From positions 95,500,362 through 95,564,361 of the forward strand of contig NC_084759.1 in the NCBI RefSeq assembly GCF_028858725.1: a stretch of DNA of 64,000 nucleotides, in the 5' to 3' direction. This document shows, one piece after another, positions 16,701-26,928 of the stretch. Below the pieces are notes generated by a model. The model was not told the DNA's origin. It did not search any database and was given only the letters and a program-made list of their open reading frames with translations. The translations under genes and the position numbers were made by a program. Each line of letters starts with the position of its first letter. Position 1 is the stretch's first letter. This DNA is from Colius striatus. Its lineage: Eukaryota > Chordata > Aves > Coliiformes > Coliidae.

Positions 16701-19700
16701 TTACCTTTTCACTGCTTTGCAGGCAAAAGCATTCTTTCTCCTCATTCCATTTCTAGGTTCACTAGTAGCAGTTTCTGCTACCCACAAAACACTAAACTGC
16801 AATTTACTGCTTTTATTTCTTTCATACAGAACATAGCATTGAAAGTACTAAATCCAGCATAAAACAATAAACCCGATCCAGCTTTCCATGCAGCTATAAA
16901 TTAAAGCCCATTTCTACCTGTCATGGTAAACGCTCATCTATTTCATCTGCCTGCATCTCACATTTTACTGTGTTACCAACTTAGATCCTGACCTTTTCCC
17001 TCCTGCCAACTTGTTTGAAAACATCAAGGTCTCTTCACTGAAACCTTCCAGGAAATAGGTGAAAAAAAAACCCCAAAACAGTTCTCTCCTACCTAAGCAT
17101 TCATAAACATAAGTCACTGTGCCACTTGCAAACCTGAAGCTTTATTAATATTGAAACAGACTTCAGAACATAGAAAGAGACAGAAATCTCTGTTCAGAGA
17201 GGTGCCTTCTGCACGTCCACCCAGATTTGGTCCACTCTGCTTAAATTCCTGGGGGTTAATAAAGACCTGGGTCACTCTCAAACAGCCTGTCAGAAGGTAA
17301 AAAACACAGAAGCAGAGAAACAAATAGTTGTGTCTAAGTATGAGAGAAGAGCTACTTTCCTGCTGGTGCAAACACAACAAAGGAGGAAGTTGTCTGCTGG
17401 GACTGGAGCCTGGCCAAAGCTGGGGGTGGAGGAGCAGGAGAGCCAAGTGGAGGGAGGGCAGCTGAGCAAAAAGGCTGAGAACTGAGAGCTCAGGAAATGG
17501 GGGTAGGCAAAATAAAAGCAGAGAAGTGCTGGAGGAAGAGATGTTTAGCTGTCAAATAGGGCAAAACATCAGGCTGGAGAACTAAAAAAAATACCAAAAG
17601 ACAAGGAGACCAAATGACAAGGAACTGGGATAGCCAAAAGAAAGAGACTAAGATTATGGCAAGTAGGTCGATGCCAGGAAGGCAGGAAAACACAGTTATC
17701 AAATGCCTTTACCAGAAAAAACTTTATGTTTTTAACGACAGTCCTGCCGTCACTGAGGAAGAAAGGGTCCTTAGGAGTCTCTAGTCTGAGCCCCTGCCCT
17801 GAGCAGGACCAGCTCTAGCATCAGACCAGGCTGCTCAGGGCTTTCTCCAAGGAACCTCCAAGGACAGAGTCAGTTCAGCCTTTCTGGGCAGCAGCTTCAC
17901 TGCCTGCTTGTCCTAAGACAGATAAAGGTTTTCCTTCTACACTTATATTTGTCTGTGCAGTGATCCCCTTATACCATTAAGCATACTGGGTCAACAGGTC
18001 TTAAACTCAAAGACACCCAAGACATGACACGATACGACGCTCCACGTAGCAAGACTCCATTTTCCTGTTGTTAAGACAATTACCTCCTAAGACACGGTTT
18101 GCTTATTTACACATAAATCAGTTCAAAAGATGAAGCACTTAAGCTAAATTCTGGCCACAGCCTTCTTTGGGAATGTGGGGATAACGTTAAAAAGCGCTTT
18201 TTTTCCCCCCCCATTTTGATTTCTACATTGGGTTTTGTTGCACAGGCAGTAGACTGATGCTGACAGTGCTATCTTTTGGAAAAGTCATCATGCCAGCTTC
18301 TTAACATCCTCCATGTACAGGAAAAAGATAACACAAGTCTTCACAAAGTTGCTTTAAAGCCCAAATCTAAAATACAAGAAAACTAGTTAAGCTCTCAAAG
18401 TTTTAATTAGGTACATTACTAGTTTCTTAGGCTCAACTTTTGAGTAGCGCTCTTAAGAACTGTAACCTTAGGCTACAGAGGGATCATTCAGCATTGCAAA
18501 CCCCTTTGAGATTCCTTACAGTTACAAAGGATACCTAAACTATTAACCTCTCATGTATTTTAAGGGCCTCGTCTTCAGACAAGGAAAGTTGTCACTTCCC
18601 AAACAGGTAGATTCTTTTTTGCACTTTCATTGCTAGTCTGGCATGTGGCAAGGTATCTCACACCATCAGTAATCTGTGCACTCAGACATCCGATATAAAC
18701 TAATTTTACAAATCTCAAGAGAGCTGTCAGAATGAAACACAAGCACTAGTACTTTTTTCCCCCCCTCTTCTCTCCTCTTCCTCTTAAAAACAAAAAGAAA
18801 GAAAAAAAGAAACAAAGGACAAAGGCAGTCGATTCATCTTCTCCTCAATCAGACTTCACACTGATTATTTTGCCTTATATCGTCATTCAGAAACAGATGA
18901 TTTCTCCTACCAGCTTAAAAAACACTGTAGCTGAATATCATGGTGCTGTGCACCACAAGGCACTTACTATGGCACTCAGGAGCTGTTTCTGTAGCACATT
19001 GAAGGAATGTATTCATATTTCAGTTAGATATCTCAACTTGACAAGGCAAGTCGCTTAAATTTCTGAAATCAGCTGCTGAACTCTTTAATGATCATTAGTT
19101 TGTATGACCTAAAGTAACAAAACCTACAGTTCAGAGAAAAGCACTTACACATGCAAGTATCCTAAAAACACCCAAACCGTCTTAGCCAGGGAAAGGCAGA
19201 ATTGCCCTGTCCTTTCTCTCTGTTTGGAAGATAAGAGTTCACTAAATTGGTTCTTTTAAAGTATCTGCCAAAGAGTGCTCAGATTGTTCTTTTCCGATGC
19301 AGAGACTTCCTCACTCTTCAAGCCACAAGTCAAAGGCTTCACATAGCAAAGTGTGAAGCCACAAGTTACAGTGAGTGAAAGCAGCTCAGCTTGGCTTAGC
19401 CATTGGTTTCATATCCTCCGTTCCTGCTCCCGAATGATTTCTGATCCTATCCCCAGCATCAGCCTTTGACCACATCATTTTCCTAAATGGCAAAAAGAAG
19501 TCTGGGGGGTTTTTGGATGGACTTTTGCTGTTCTAGTGTACTGGAATGGCTTCTCATTTTGTCAGACAAGCACTAAAGTCTGCAAAAGGCTGATTGCAGA
19601 AGCATGTGGCCAGGTGAGGATGGGTGTTGACGGTTATGCTTTTTGCTTAGATTTTAACATGCAGCACCTCCATTTGCAACAGAAGAAACAAAGCATACCG

Positions 19701-20806
19701 TGCCTATGAGAGCGTGCAAAAGAGGAAGAGGCCCTACACACAAACTGCACACCACAACTCCCTGGCAAAATCAGCTGCTGCAGATGGGACGGGACTGGGC
19801 AACACTGCAGCAGCTCCCTGCGTCTCACCTTGCTCCACTCATGGCCATTTGGACCCCTGAGTCTGGCCATAGACCACAAGCCTGGAATGGCAGTTCTCCC
19901 TAAAGAGCTGGGGGGTCCCATAGAGCTGCCCAGCCAGGCCCTAAGAGCAGAAACAGGAGTTCAGCAGACATGTTGAACTCATGGAGGTACTGGTGTGCCG
20001 GAATAAGGGCCACACTGCACGTACACCTCATCAAGACATGTCACAGTAGCACTTCCATGCTTGCTGGGATCCATGCTGAAGCCAGGAATATATTAATGAG
20101 ATACAGCTCAGACCTGATGGGCAAAACCCACCCCGTTACAACAAGGCATTTACATTGAAGTCTAAGCCAAATCCTACCTAAACTGTCAGTTCACAAAGTG
20201 AAACGGAGGCGGCTCAAATGCAGTTGAAGAACGGGTGCCAGAACACAAATCACAGCCACACCAGCGACTGACATGGCATCCATCCTCCGCAAGGCTGAAC
20301 CCCTACAGATTGGCAGCCGGTTTGGGGCCACATCGCAAAGCCTACCCCAGGCCGGACCGACAGTCGGGGGCAGCCTGGGCAGCGGCAGGTCTTCTGGAGC
20401 AGCACCCGGGGGTCGGCACGAGAAACCGCGGCTTGCCCTCCTTCAGAGGGCCCGACACAGGCGGGGGGAGTAAAGCCCGAAACCCGCGACAGTGCCACTC
20501 TCCTCACTGCCGTATCCTGCCCTGGGGCTGCCTCGGGGAACGGGCTAAAAGGCTCCGTCCCCCATCAGCTCCCTCCGAGGCTACCCGGATCGCTGCCCCA
20601 CAGCCTTCCGTCGCCTCCCGGCCTCCCGGGTCGCCGGGGAGAAGGCGCACGGAGGGGCGGCGGCCGAGCGGCAGCCTCCAGCCCCGCGCCGCCGGCAACG
20701 ACCGCAGTGATCCCCGAGCCCCGCCGCACTCACCTACGCCAGAGGCCCACACCCAGCCGAGGAGGAGGAAGGGAAGGAGCGAGTGGAGCAGCTGCCGACA
20801 CGGCAT
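7535..20806 (-). CDS. IFNGR2: IFNGR2, interferon gamma receptor 2 (complete, 7 coding exons)
   Basis: Exons in transcript order are 20806-20734, 16616-16490, 16032-15857, 13387-13239, 11931-11787, 10719-10565 and 7702-7535. Together they are 993 nt, 330 residues plus TAA (human 337). A signal peptide (1-24, start MPCRQLLHSLLPFLLLGW) precedes two fibronectin III domains (D1 about 25-125, D2 about 126-223), a membrane segment (about 230-252) and a 78-residue tail. N-glycosylation sequons are N77, N109, N125, N168 and N171. Family landmarks are LRVRAELG (101-108), GPPKV (129-133), LYCFRIQ (194-200), and KYWF plus FEEYLKDP in the tail. It is the signalling chain of the type II interferon receptor and carries JAK2 at the membrane-proximal box. 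All splice sites are GT-AG and all phases close. Start chosen because it opens a signal peptide in a CpG-island first exon. Neighbours match mammalian synteny. Confidence 0.97.
7930..8406 (+). mobile_element. CR1 LINE 3' fragment in IFNGR2 intron 6
   Basis: Starts GACAGAGAACTTCTGGAGAG. It includes CACAGGCTGCCCAGAGGGGT and TTGGACTAGATGATCTCTAA, and ends with the CR1 hallmark ATTCTATGATTCTATGATT. It is antisense to IFNGR2. The open frame inside it is a CR1 remnant, not a gene. Confidence 0.93.
8407..10564 (-). other. IFNGR2: IFNGR2 intron 6, upstream part
   Basis: Unique intronic sequence between the membrane exon and the CR1 copy. No further exon, repeat or RNA gene recognised. Confidence 0.6.
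10565..10719 (-). CDS. IFNGR2: IFNGR2 coding exon 6 (membrane segment and JAK2 box)
   Basis: Acceptor CTTTTTCAG. Residues 224-275. It contains a hydrophobic run from 230 to 252, then WRHKKPIKYWF, PPLEIP and EE before donor GTATGT. At 155 nt it has exactly the length of the IFNAR1 membrane exon. Confidence 0.96.
11787..11931 (-). CDS. IFNGR2: IFNGR2 coding exon 5 (D2, second half)
   Basis: Acceptor TTAAACAG. Residues 176-223. It contains NLKESTLYCFRIQVEL and PECYRTTIS; the two Cys (196, 217) are the expected D2 disulphide pair. Donor GTATAA is weak in its last position. Confidence 0.94.
13239..13387 (-). CDS. IFNGR2: IFNGR2 coding exon 4 (D2, first half)
   Basis: Acceptor ATTTTCAG. Residues 126-175. 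It contains TTIGPPKVNSVTVSS and YHVSYWENVTNITGK with two sequons. Donor GTAAGA, phase 0. Confidence 0.95.
14225..14767 (+). mobile_element. Solo LTR of a common avian endogenous retrovirus type, in IFNGR2 intron 3
   Basis: Begins TGCTGGTTTTGGCTGTTAAA and contains CTATTAAACTGTCTATTGCA (polyadenylation region), a Gly-rich block CTACTGGGGTGGAGTGAGG and the end GGCTGGGGTTAAACCACAAC. The order matches a widespread bird LTR ending in TTAAACCACGACA. Antisense to IFNGR2. No clear target duplication; no internal viral genes. Confidence 0.78.
15857..16032 (-). CDS. IFNGR2: IFNGR2 coding exon 3 (D1, second half)
   Basis: Acceptor CACTGCAG. Residues 67-125. It contains NCTCITQTEC (the Cys-rich turn of D1), FLRVRAELG and a sequon at N109. 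Donor GTAAGT, phase 1. Confidence 0.96.
16490..16616 (-). CDS. IFNGR2: IFNGR2 coding exon 2 (D1, first half)
   Basis: Acceptor GCTGCAG. Residues 25-66 plus two bases of codon 67. It contains PAPRDVTVYS and LRWSPV, the first strands of the D1 fibronectin III domain. Donor GTAAGT. Confidence 0.95.
16617..20733 (-). other. IFNGR2: IFNGR2 intron 1
   Basis: 4.1 kb intron. Apart from an old CR1 fragment at 17.76-17.95 kb, I see only unique sequence, with pyrimidine-rich runs near 18.76 kb. Open frames near the CpG island are chance frames in GC-rich DNA. Confidence 0.65.
17762..17945 (-). mobile_element. Old CR1 fragment in IFNGR2 intron 1
   Basis: Contains CTAGTCTGAGCCCCTGCCCT and GACCAGGCTGCTCAGGGC, the reverse complement of a degenerate CR1 3' region. 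Much more diverged than the other copies. Confidence 0.5.
20734..20806 (-). CDS. IFNGR2: IFNGR2 coding exon 1 (signal peptide)
   Basis: ATG at 20806-20804. It encodes 24 residues of a hydrophobic leader and ends with the first G of a split Glu codon before donor GTGAGT. It sits inside the CpG island. The 73-nt coding length equals that of IFNAR1 exon 1. Confidence 0.93.
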
Positions 20807-21110
20807 GGCCCGGTCAGCAGCGCCTCGCCGCCCGGCCCCGCAGCCCGCCCAGAGGCTGCTCGCCGATGCCTGAGGATCGGAGCCGGCGGTGAGCAGCCCT
20901 GGCGGGGCCGCCTCACACGCACATCCCGGCACTCAGCTTACGACTCATGGCGGGTAGCGGGACTCTGCCTCTGCCACTACCACTACCGCTCCGCTCCGCC
21001 CCGCCCCGGCCCGGCCTCCCTCCACCTCCGCCTCCGCCTTGGGGGCGGCCCGTGGGGCGGTGCTTCGGCCCGGGCGGGCCTGGCGCCATGGCAGGATGCG
21101 TAGCCGGCGC
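20807..21110 (-). promoter_or_regulatory. IFNGR2: IFNGR2 promoter and CpG island
   Basis: Very CpG-rich sequence starts near 20480, covers exon 1 and runs to about 21110. There are repeated GC boxes, including CCGCCCCGCCCC at 20996-21007, and no TATA box next to the ATG. This is the usual layout of a broadly expressed receptor gene. The transcription start itself is not determinable. Confidence 0.75.
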
Positions 21111-21244
21111 TGGGGAGGCTTGCATGTGCATTCATGGTGTGCGGTTGATGTGAGAAAATCTTACCATGAAGTGGTTGAAGTTCTCCAGCTTTCTCTAGCT
21201 GCATCTAGCCTAACACCAAGCCGTGGTTACGCCTAACCACATAC

Positions 21245-21870
21245 CTGTTGACACATGCTGTTGACAACGGCATCCTGGGGTGTATTAGAAGGGAGGTGAT
21301 GAGTAGGTCGAGAGAGGTTCTCCTCCCCTTCTACTCTGCCCTCGTGAGGCCGCATCCACCATATTGTGCCCAGTTCTGGGCCCCTCAGTTCAAGAAGGAC
21401 AGGGAGCTGCTGGAGGGAGTTCAGAGAAGGGCCACAAAGGTGATGAAGGGAGTGGAGCATCTCCCTTACGATGAAAGGTTGAGGGAGCTGGGGCTCTTTA
21501 GCTTGGAGAAGAGGAGACTGAGGGGTGACCTCATTAATGTTTACAAATACATAAAGGGCAGGTGTCAGGAGGATGGAGCCAGGCTCTTCTCAATGATGGA
21601 CAATGATAGGACAAGGGGCAATGGGTATAAGCTGGAATGTAGGAGGTTCCAAAGAAATACAAGGAAGGATTTCTTCACTGTGAGGGTGAGGGAGCACTGG
21701 AACAGGCTGCCGAGGTGAGTTTTGAGTCTCCTTCTCTGGGGACATTCAAAACCCACCTGGACACATTCCTCTGTGACCTACTGTAGGTGATCCTGCTCTC
21801 CAGAGCAGGGGAATTGGACTAGATGATCTTTCAAGGTCTCTTCCAACCATTAAGATTCTGTGATTACGTT
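21245..21870 (+). mobile_element. CR1 LINE 3' fragment upstream of IFNGR2
   Basis: Contains CCTCGTGAGGCCGCATCCAC, AGGGTGACCTCATTAATG, TTGGACTAGATGATCTTTCA and an end with TTCCAACCATTAAGATTCTG. The remnant encodes the C-terminal part of the CR1 second ORF, with a stop in the usual place. Confidence 0.92.
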
Positions 21871-22417
21871 ATATGGTGATTAAAAAATCTATAGGTGATG
21901 CAAAGGGTTACTATGTTCTTAGTACATAATAATTCACTAGATGCGGACCTGTTGTTTTTAAGAGCTTTGGCACTACTTCAGCAGCAAAAGCACTTTAAAG
22001 CAGAGGTGTGTTTCATGTATTTTGTGAACAAAATCGAAATACTCAAACACTTCAGAGAAAAAATGCTGTATTAGCACAAGATTGGGCACTCGCCAGAGCT
22101 GTGACTGGCAGGACTGCCAACAGAGGAAAACAGGTAAAGTTAGGGTACTTTACTTGACATCTTTTTTACCAAACATCTTTACTTAATAAATGTGATATTT
22201 GTCTGCCTGAAGGCTTCCTGAGCAAAATTTACACCACTGGCATCAGATTTCCAACAAAAGTAATGCAGATAGCTACAGCAAGAGTATCTCATGTTCAGAA
22301 CCCTAGGAAAGGGCAGGTCAGCTTTGATTTCCAAGTAAGCTTGGATGAATCACTTGATTTTGTGTAGTTCAGCTTCTAAATCAAAAGAGAGATGCCTCCC
22401 TTTCTTGTAGCACATTT

Positions 22418-23740
22418 CATAGAATGATAGAATTGTTATGGTTGGAAAAGACCTTTTAGGTCATCAAGTCCAACCACTAACCTCACACTGCCAGGCCTAT
22501 CCCTCAGTAATTCATCTACGGGTCTTTTGAATATCTCAAATGGTGATGACTCAGCCACCTCCCTGGGAAATATGTTCCAATGCTTTCACGCTCAGTGAAA
22601 AAGTTCCTCCTAATGTCTAATCTAAACCTTCCTGGCAAAACTGGAGGCCATTTCCTTGTGTTCTGTCATTCATTACTGGAGAGAAGAGATTGACCCCCAC
22701 CTTACTACAGCTCCTCTTCTGGTAGCTGTAGAGAATGATCATATCTCCTCTCAGCTTCCTCTTCTCTAGGCTAAACATCCCCAGCACTCTCAGCCACTCC
22801 TTATCAGACTTGTGCTCCAGACCCTTCTCCAGCTTTGTTGCCCATCTCTGGACATGCTCCAGCACCTCAACATCCCTCTTGCAGTGAGGGGCCCAAAACT
22901 GGACACAGTATTCAAGGTGCAGCCTTGCCAAAGCCGAGTACAGGGGAATGATCACCTCCTTACACCTGCTGACAACAGTATTCCTGATAGAGGCCAGGAA
23001 GCCATTGGCCTTCTTGGTGACCTGGGCACACTGCTGGATCATATTCAACTGGCTGTCAATTAACACTCCCAGGTCATTTTCCTCTGGGCACCTTTCCAGC
23101 CACTCTGCCCCAAGCCTGTATTGTTGCATGGGGTTGTTGTGGCCCAAGTGCAGGACCCAGGCCTTGGTCTTGTTGCAAACCTCATGAAATTGGCCTCAGC
23201 CCATTGCTCCTGCCTATCTAGGTTCCTCTGCAGAGCCTTCCTGCTCTCAAGCAGGTCTATGCACTCACTCAGCTTGGTGTCATCTGCAAATTTACTGAGG
23301 ATGCACTCAGTCCCATCATCCAGATAATTGAAAAAGATATTAAACACTATGACTGTCTGGGCCCAGCCATCCAGGCAGTTGTTTACCCAGCGTGCACCCA
23401 TCCAAGCCATGGGCAGACAGTTTTTCCAGAAGGATGCTGTGGGAGACTGTGTCAAAGGCCTTACTGAAGTCCAGGAAGACCACATCCACAGCCTTTCCCT
23501 CATATACTAAGCAGGTCATTTGTCATCAGAGGAAATCTGATTGGTCAAACAGGAGCTGTGCTTCATAAAGCCATGCTGACTAGGCCTGAACCCTTGGTTA
23601 TCCTGTATGTGCTTCAGGATGGTGCTCAGGGATAATCTGTTCCATAACCTTCCTCAGCACTGAGGTCAGTCTGACAGGCCTGCAGTTCCCAGGATAAGCC
23701 TGTTCTTTTCAATTGCAAGCGTTCAGGGAAAAGATCCTCC
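22418..23740 (-). mobile_element. CR1 LINE copy, longest in the window
   Basis: Read on the - strand, it runs from reverse-transcriptase C-terminal sequence to the 3' end at 22418 (CATAGAATGATAGAATTGTT on +). Broken frames show CR1 words such as NNCLDG and QFWAPH. About 1.3 kb, frameshifted and dead. Confidence 0.92.
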
Positions 23741-23871
23741 TTTAACAGGGAGGTACGGAAGCAAAGCAGGCCAGAATCTCAGTCTAAGCTTTTTAACACT
23801 GACACAAATGATAAAAGCTAGAAAAGAGTATAAAAAAGGAAGAAAAGAAGCACAAATGCTGAAAGGCTGAC

Positions 23872-23912
23872 TGGTTGGTTGGTTGTTGGTTGGTTGGTTG
23901 GTTGGTTGGTTG
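23872..23912 (+). repeat. (GGTT)n microsatellite
   Basis: Ten units of GGTT with one interruption (TTGTTGG). Likely length-polymorphic. Confidence 0.95.
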
Positions 23913-24751
23913 TCAAAATAAGATGCACTAGAGGGGAATGGTAAAGTATTACAGGTTGAGCCTATTTTTCTCTACTTAACATGTCTGACCTCTTTTTGAA
24001 CTCTTCTGGGAAGAGTGACTCAACTCTTAGTCAAGTGGTGCTGTTGTACTGAAACCCTTCACTCCACAAGCTTCACTTTGGCATTTCCCTAGTGCCAGGC
24101 ATGTGCTGAGACACAGATACTTTCATAATGGTGCCTGAAGACAGTGGAGGAATTTTGGTCATACACTATTAGTGTAACTTGTGGAGCATTTCTGGACAGC
24201 AGTTAGTCAAGCAGGTAGCTGGGAAAGCCATGGGCAACGTGTAAGTAGGAAACTTAAGTAGCAAAACAGTACGTCCAGAAGGCATGTTAATTTTGTTGGC
24301 ATCTCTAATTCATGCATTAATGGAGATTTAGATTCACAGAGGAAGCTTATATTAAAGAGCAATGCAAAACATGAATTCTAAAGTGGGTTTCCCCTCTACT
24401 CTTGCACTGAAAGCCACGTATTGGCTGCAGTTCTTAGAGAAATCCCATAACCCATCCTGTGTGTTTTCCCTTTGCCAAACCAGAAAGGAAACTTCTTCAG
24501 GCTTTGGTTTTGCTCCTGCTGATCTCTCTTACTTTGAGCTTCCTGTTAAGTCAAAGCCCAAGAAATTACTGTCTAGCAGGCTGTTAGGAGGGAAGTCAAA
24601 ATGACTGATTGTGCCTTCATGGGAAAGGTTAATGAAATATGTGGTTTTCACCATCAGTGAATGAGAGATGACTTCTTGAAACTGGTAGCTTAGGGAGAGG
24701 TGAAGATGGAGAAGAGGGAACTGAGAACAGTGATTTAACCCATGCCCTGTC

Positions 24752-25036
24752 AACACAGGTTAATGAAAGGCAGGTCCTGCTTGACTAACCTGATCTTCTC
24801 TCCCACTTATTGGATGAAGGACAGGCTGTGATGTGGTCTACCTAGACTTTAGTAAAGCCTTTGACACCATTTCCCACAGCACTTTCCTGGAGAAACTGGC
24901 GCTTGTGGCTTGGATGAGTGTACACTGGGTGAACAACTGCCTGGATGGCAGGGCCCAGAGGGTAGTGGGGAATGGAGTTAAATCCATTTGGCAGCCCTGT
25001 CACCAGGGTTCAATGCTGGGGCCTGTTCTGATTAAC
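24752..25036 (+). mobile_element. CR1 LINE, 5' piece, split by an LTR
   Basis: Contains CAGGTCCTGCTTGACTAACC and a frame reading VYLDFSKAFDTISHS, the conserved CR1 reverse-transcriptase block. Its 3' continuation resumes at 26027 after an inserted LTR. Confidence 0.92.
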
Positions 25037-26026
25037 TGTCATGGTTTGGGCTCATCAAGGGACAAAAGACCACGATTAGACTCAAGTATCACAGACTTGA
25101 GAATTCCTAAAGGGCAAGGAGGGCTTAACTGCCACATATAGTCCTGGACAAAACAGAGCAGGCTACTCAGCTTGGGGAATAAAACAGAAAAGAATTGAAT
25201 CCACCACCAACTAAAGCATAACCATAAACCCCCAAAACATAACAAACTCAAAACAACACAATGGTACAATGATGAAGAGCAAAACCAGCCCTTTCAGACA
25301 ACCTTCTTCCCACCCCTCCCCTCTTCCAAGGCTCAGAGCCCTGACCCTAGTGTCTTTTTCTCCTCCCCTCATGAACGGCCCAGGGGGGCAGGGAATGGGG
25401 GTTTCAGTCTATTATCAATGGCTTCTGCTGTTTGTCTCTCCTCAGGTCAGGCAGGCTCCGTGCCGGTCCTCTCTGCTCTTCCTCAGGGTACCTCACACAC
25501 ACGGCAGCCCTGCACAGGCCACTCTGATGCGCATTCATCCCAAAAAGGCTGCAGCTCCTCTCTGCCTCTCGTGTGGGGCTGCTCTGTGGCCTGCAGGCTC
25601 TCCAGCACGGCCTGCACCATGGCCGCCTCCTCACACAATTTCTCGCCCATCTGAGCAAACTCACATGGAGCTGCTGGTGGCTCTCAGTCCTGCCATGGCC
25701 CTCCATGGGTTGCAGAGATACACCTGTCTTCTCGCCATGGGTTGCAGAGGGGTCTCTGGTCCAATGCTTCTTCTTCCTTCCTCCTCCTCTGACTGTGGGG
25801 TCTGCATGGTTGCCTCCATCTTGTACCACTCCTACACCTCTTCCCAAGCACTTCAAATTCCCATCCTTAAATAGTGATGGCAGAGATTGGCCCACCCAGG
25901 CTAGAGGTGGGTCTGAACCCAAGAGCCAGAGGAAAGTCTGAGAACTCTTTACTGGGTCTGCACTGCAGCCCCCGCTGCCCCACTCCCCATTACCAAGCAA
26001 AAGCAGCTCCTCACTAAACCATGACA
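25037..26026 (-). mobile_element. Solo LTR (family with TGTCATGGTTT...AAACCATGACA ends), inserted in a CR1
   Basis: 990 bp with inverted ends TGTCATGGTTT and AAACCATGACA. It matches, in reverse orientation, the LTR at 41685-42608 along its length. Flanks TTAAC and TTAAT are a 5-bp target duplication with one mismatch. By comparison with that copy the sense strand is minus. No gag, pol or env sequence is present. Confidence 0.88.
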
Positions 26027-26928
26027 TTAATACCTTTATCAACGGTCTGGATAAGAGGATTGAATGCACTCTTGATAAGTTTGCAGACAATGCCAAGTTG
26101 TGTGGGTGCATAGTTCTGCTTGAGGATAGGAAGGCTCTGCAGAGAGACCTAGACAGGCTGGAGCAATGGGCTGAGGCCAGCTGTATGAGGTTTAACAAAG
26201 TCAAGTACCAGGTCCTGCACTTGCGCCACAGCAACACCATGCAACACTACAGGCTTGGGGCGGAGTGGCTGGAAAGCTGACAAGAGAAAAAGGACCCGTG
26301 GGTGTTAATCAACAGCCAAGCTGAACATGAGCCAGCAGGGTGCCCAGGTGGCCAAGAAGCCCAATGGCATTCTGACCCGTATGAGAAACACTGTGAGCAG
26401 CAGGATCAAGGAAGTGATCGTCCTCTTGTACTCAGCGCTGATGAGGCTACAACTGTGTTCAATTTTGGGCTCCTCACTACAAGATGGGTATTGAGGTGCT
26501 GGAGTGCACCCAGACATGGGCAGTGAAGCTGGAGAAGGGTCTGGAGAATAAGTCTGGTGAGGAGTGGCTGAGAGAGCTGGGGATGTTTAGTCTGGAGAAG
26601 AGGAGGCTGACCTGAGAAAGGGGTGTAGCAAGGTGGGAGTTGGTCTCTTCTGTCAAGTAACAAGTGATAAGACAAGAGGAAATGGCCTCAAGTTTTGCCA
26701 GGGGAAGTTTAGATTGGATAATAGGAAAAAAAAATCACTGAAAGGGTTATCAAGCATTGGAATGGGCTGCCCAGGCAAGTGGTTGAGTCACCATCTCTGG
26801 AAGTATTTAAAAGACTAAATGTGGTGCTTAGGGACATAGTTTAGTGGCAGCAGTGCTGGGTTAATGGTTGTGACTTGGTGATCCTAAAGGTCTTTTCCAA
26901 CCTAAAACATTCTATGATACATAGGCAC
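26027..26928 (+). mobile_element. CR1 LINE, 3' piece, after the LTR
   Basis: Resumes TTAATACCTTTATCAACGGT and passes CTCTGCAGAGAGACCTAGAC. It ends at the CR1 3' terminus with CCTAAAACATTCTATGAT. With 24752-25036 it forms one insertion of about 1.2 kb. Confidence 0.92.

Noticed and set aside
20235-21236. Several long overlapping open frames on both strands
   Set aside because: They lie in the CpG island, where stop codons are rare. Only the IFNGR2 signal-peptide exon among them fits a gene model.
22617-23503. Long - strand open frames resembling a protein gene
   Set aside because: They are frameshifted CR1 reverse-transcriptase remnants within a copy that has a clear CR1 3' end.
25269-26240. 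Open frames of 201 and 278 codons on opposite strands
   Set aside because: They fall wholly within a solo LTR and its CR1 flank; compositionally biased, no domain, no splice context.
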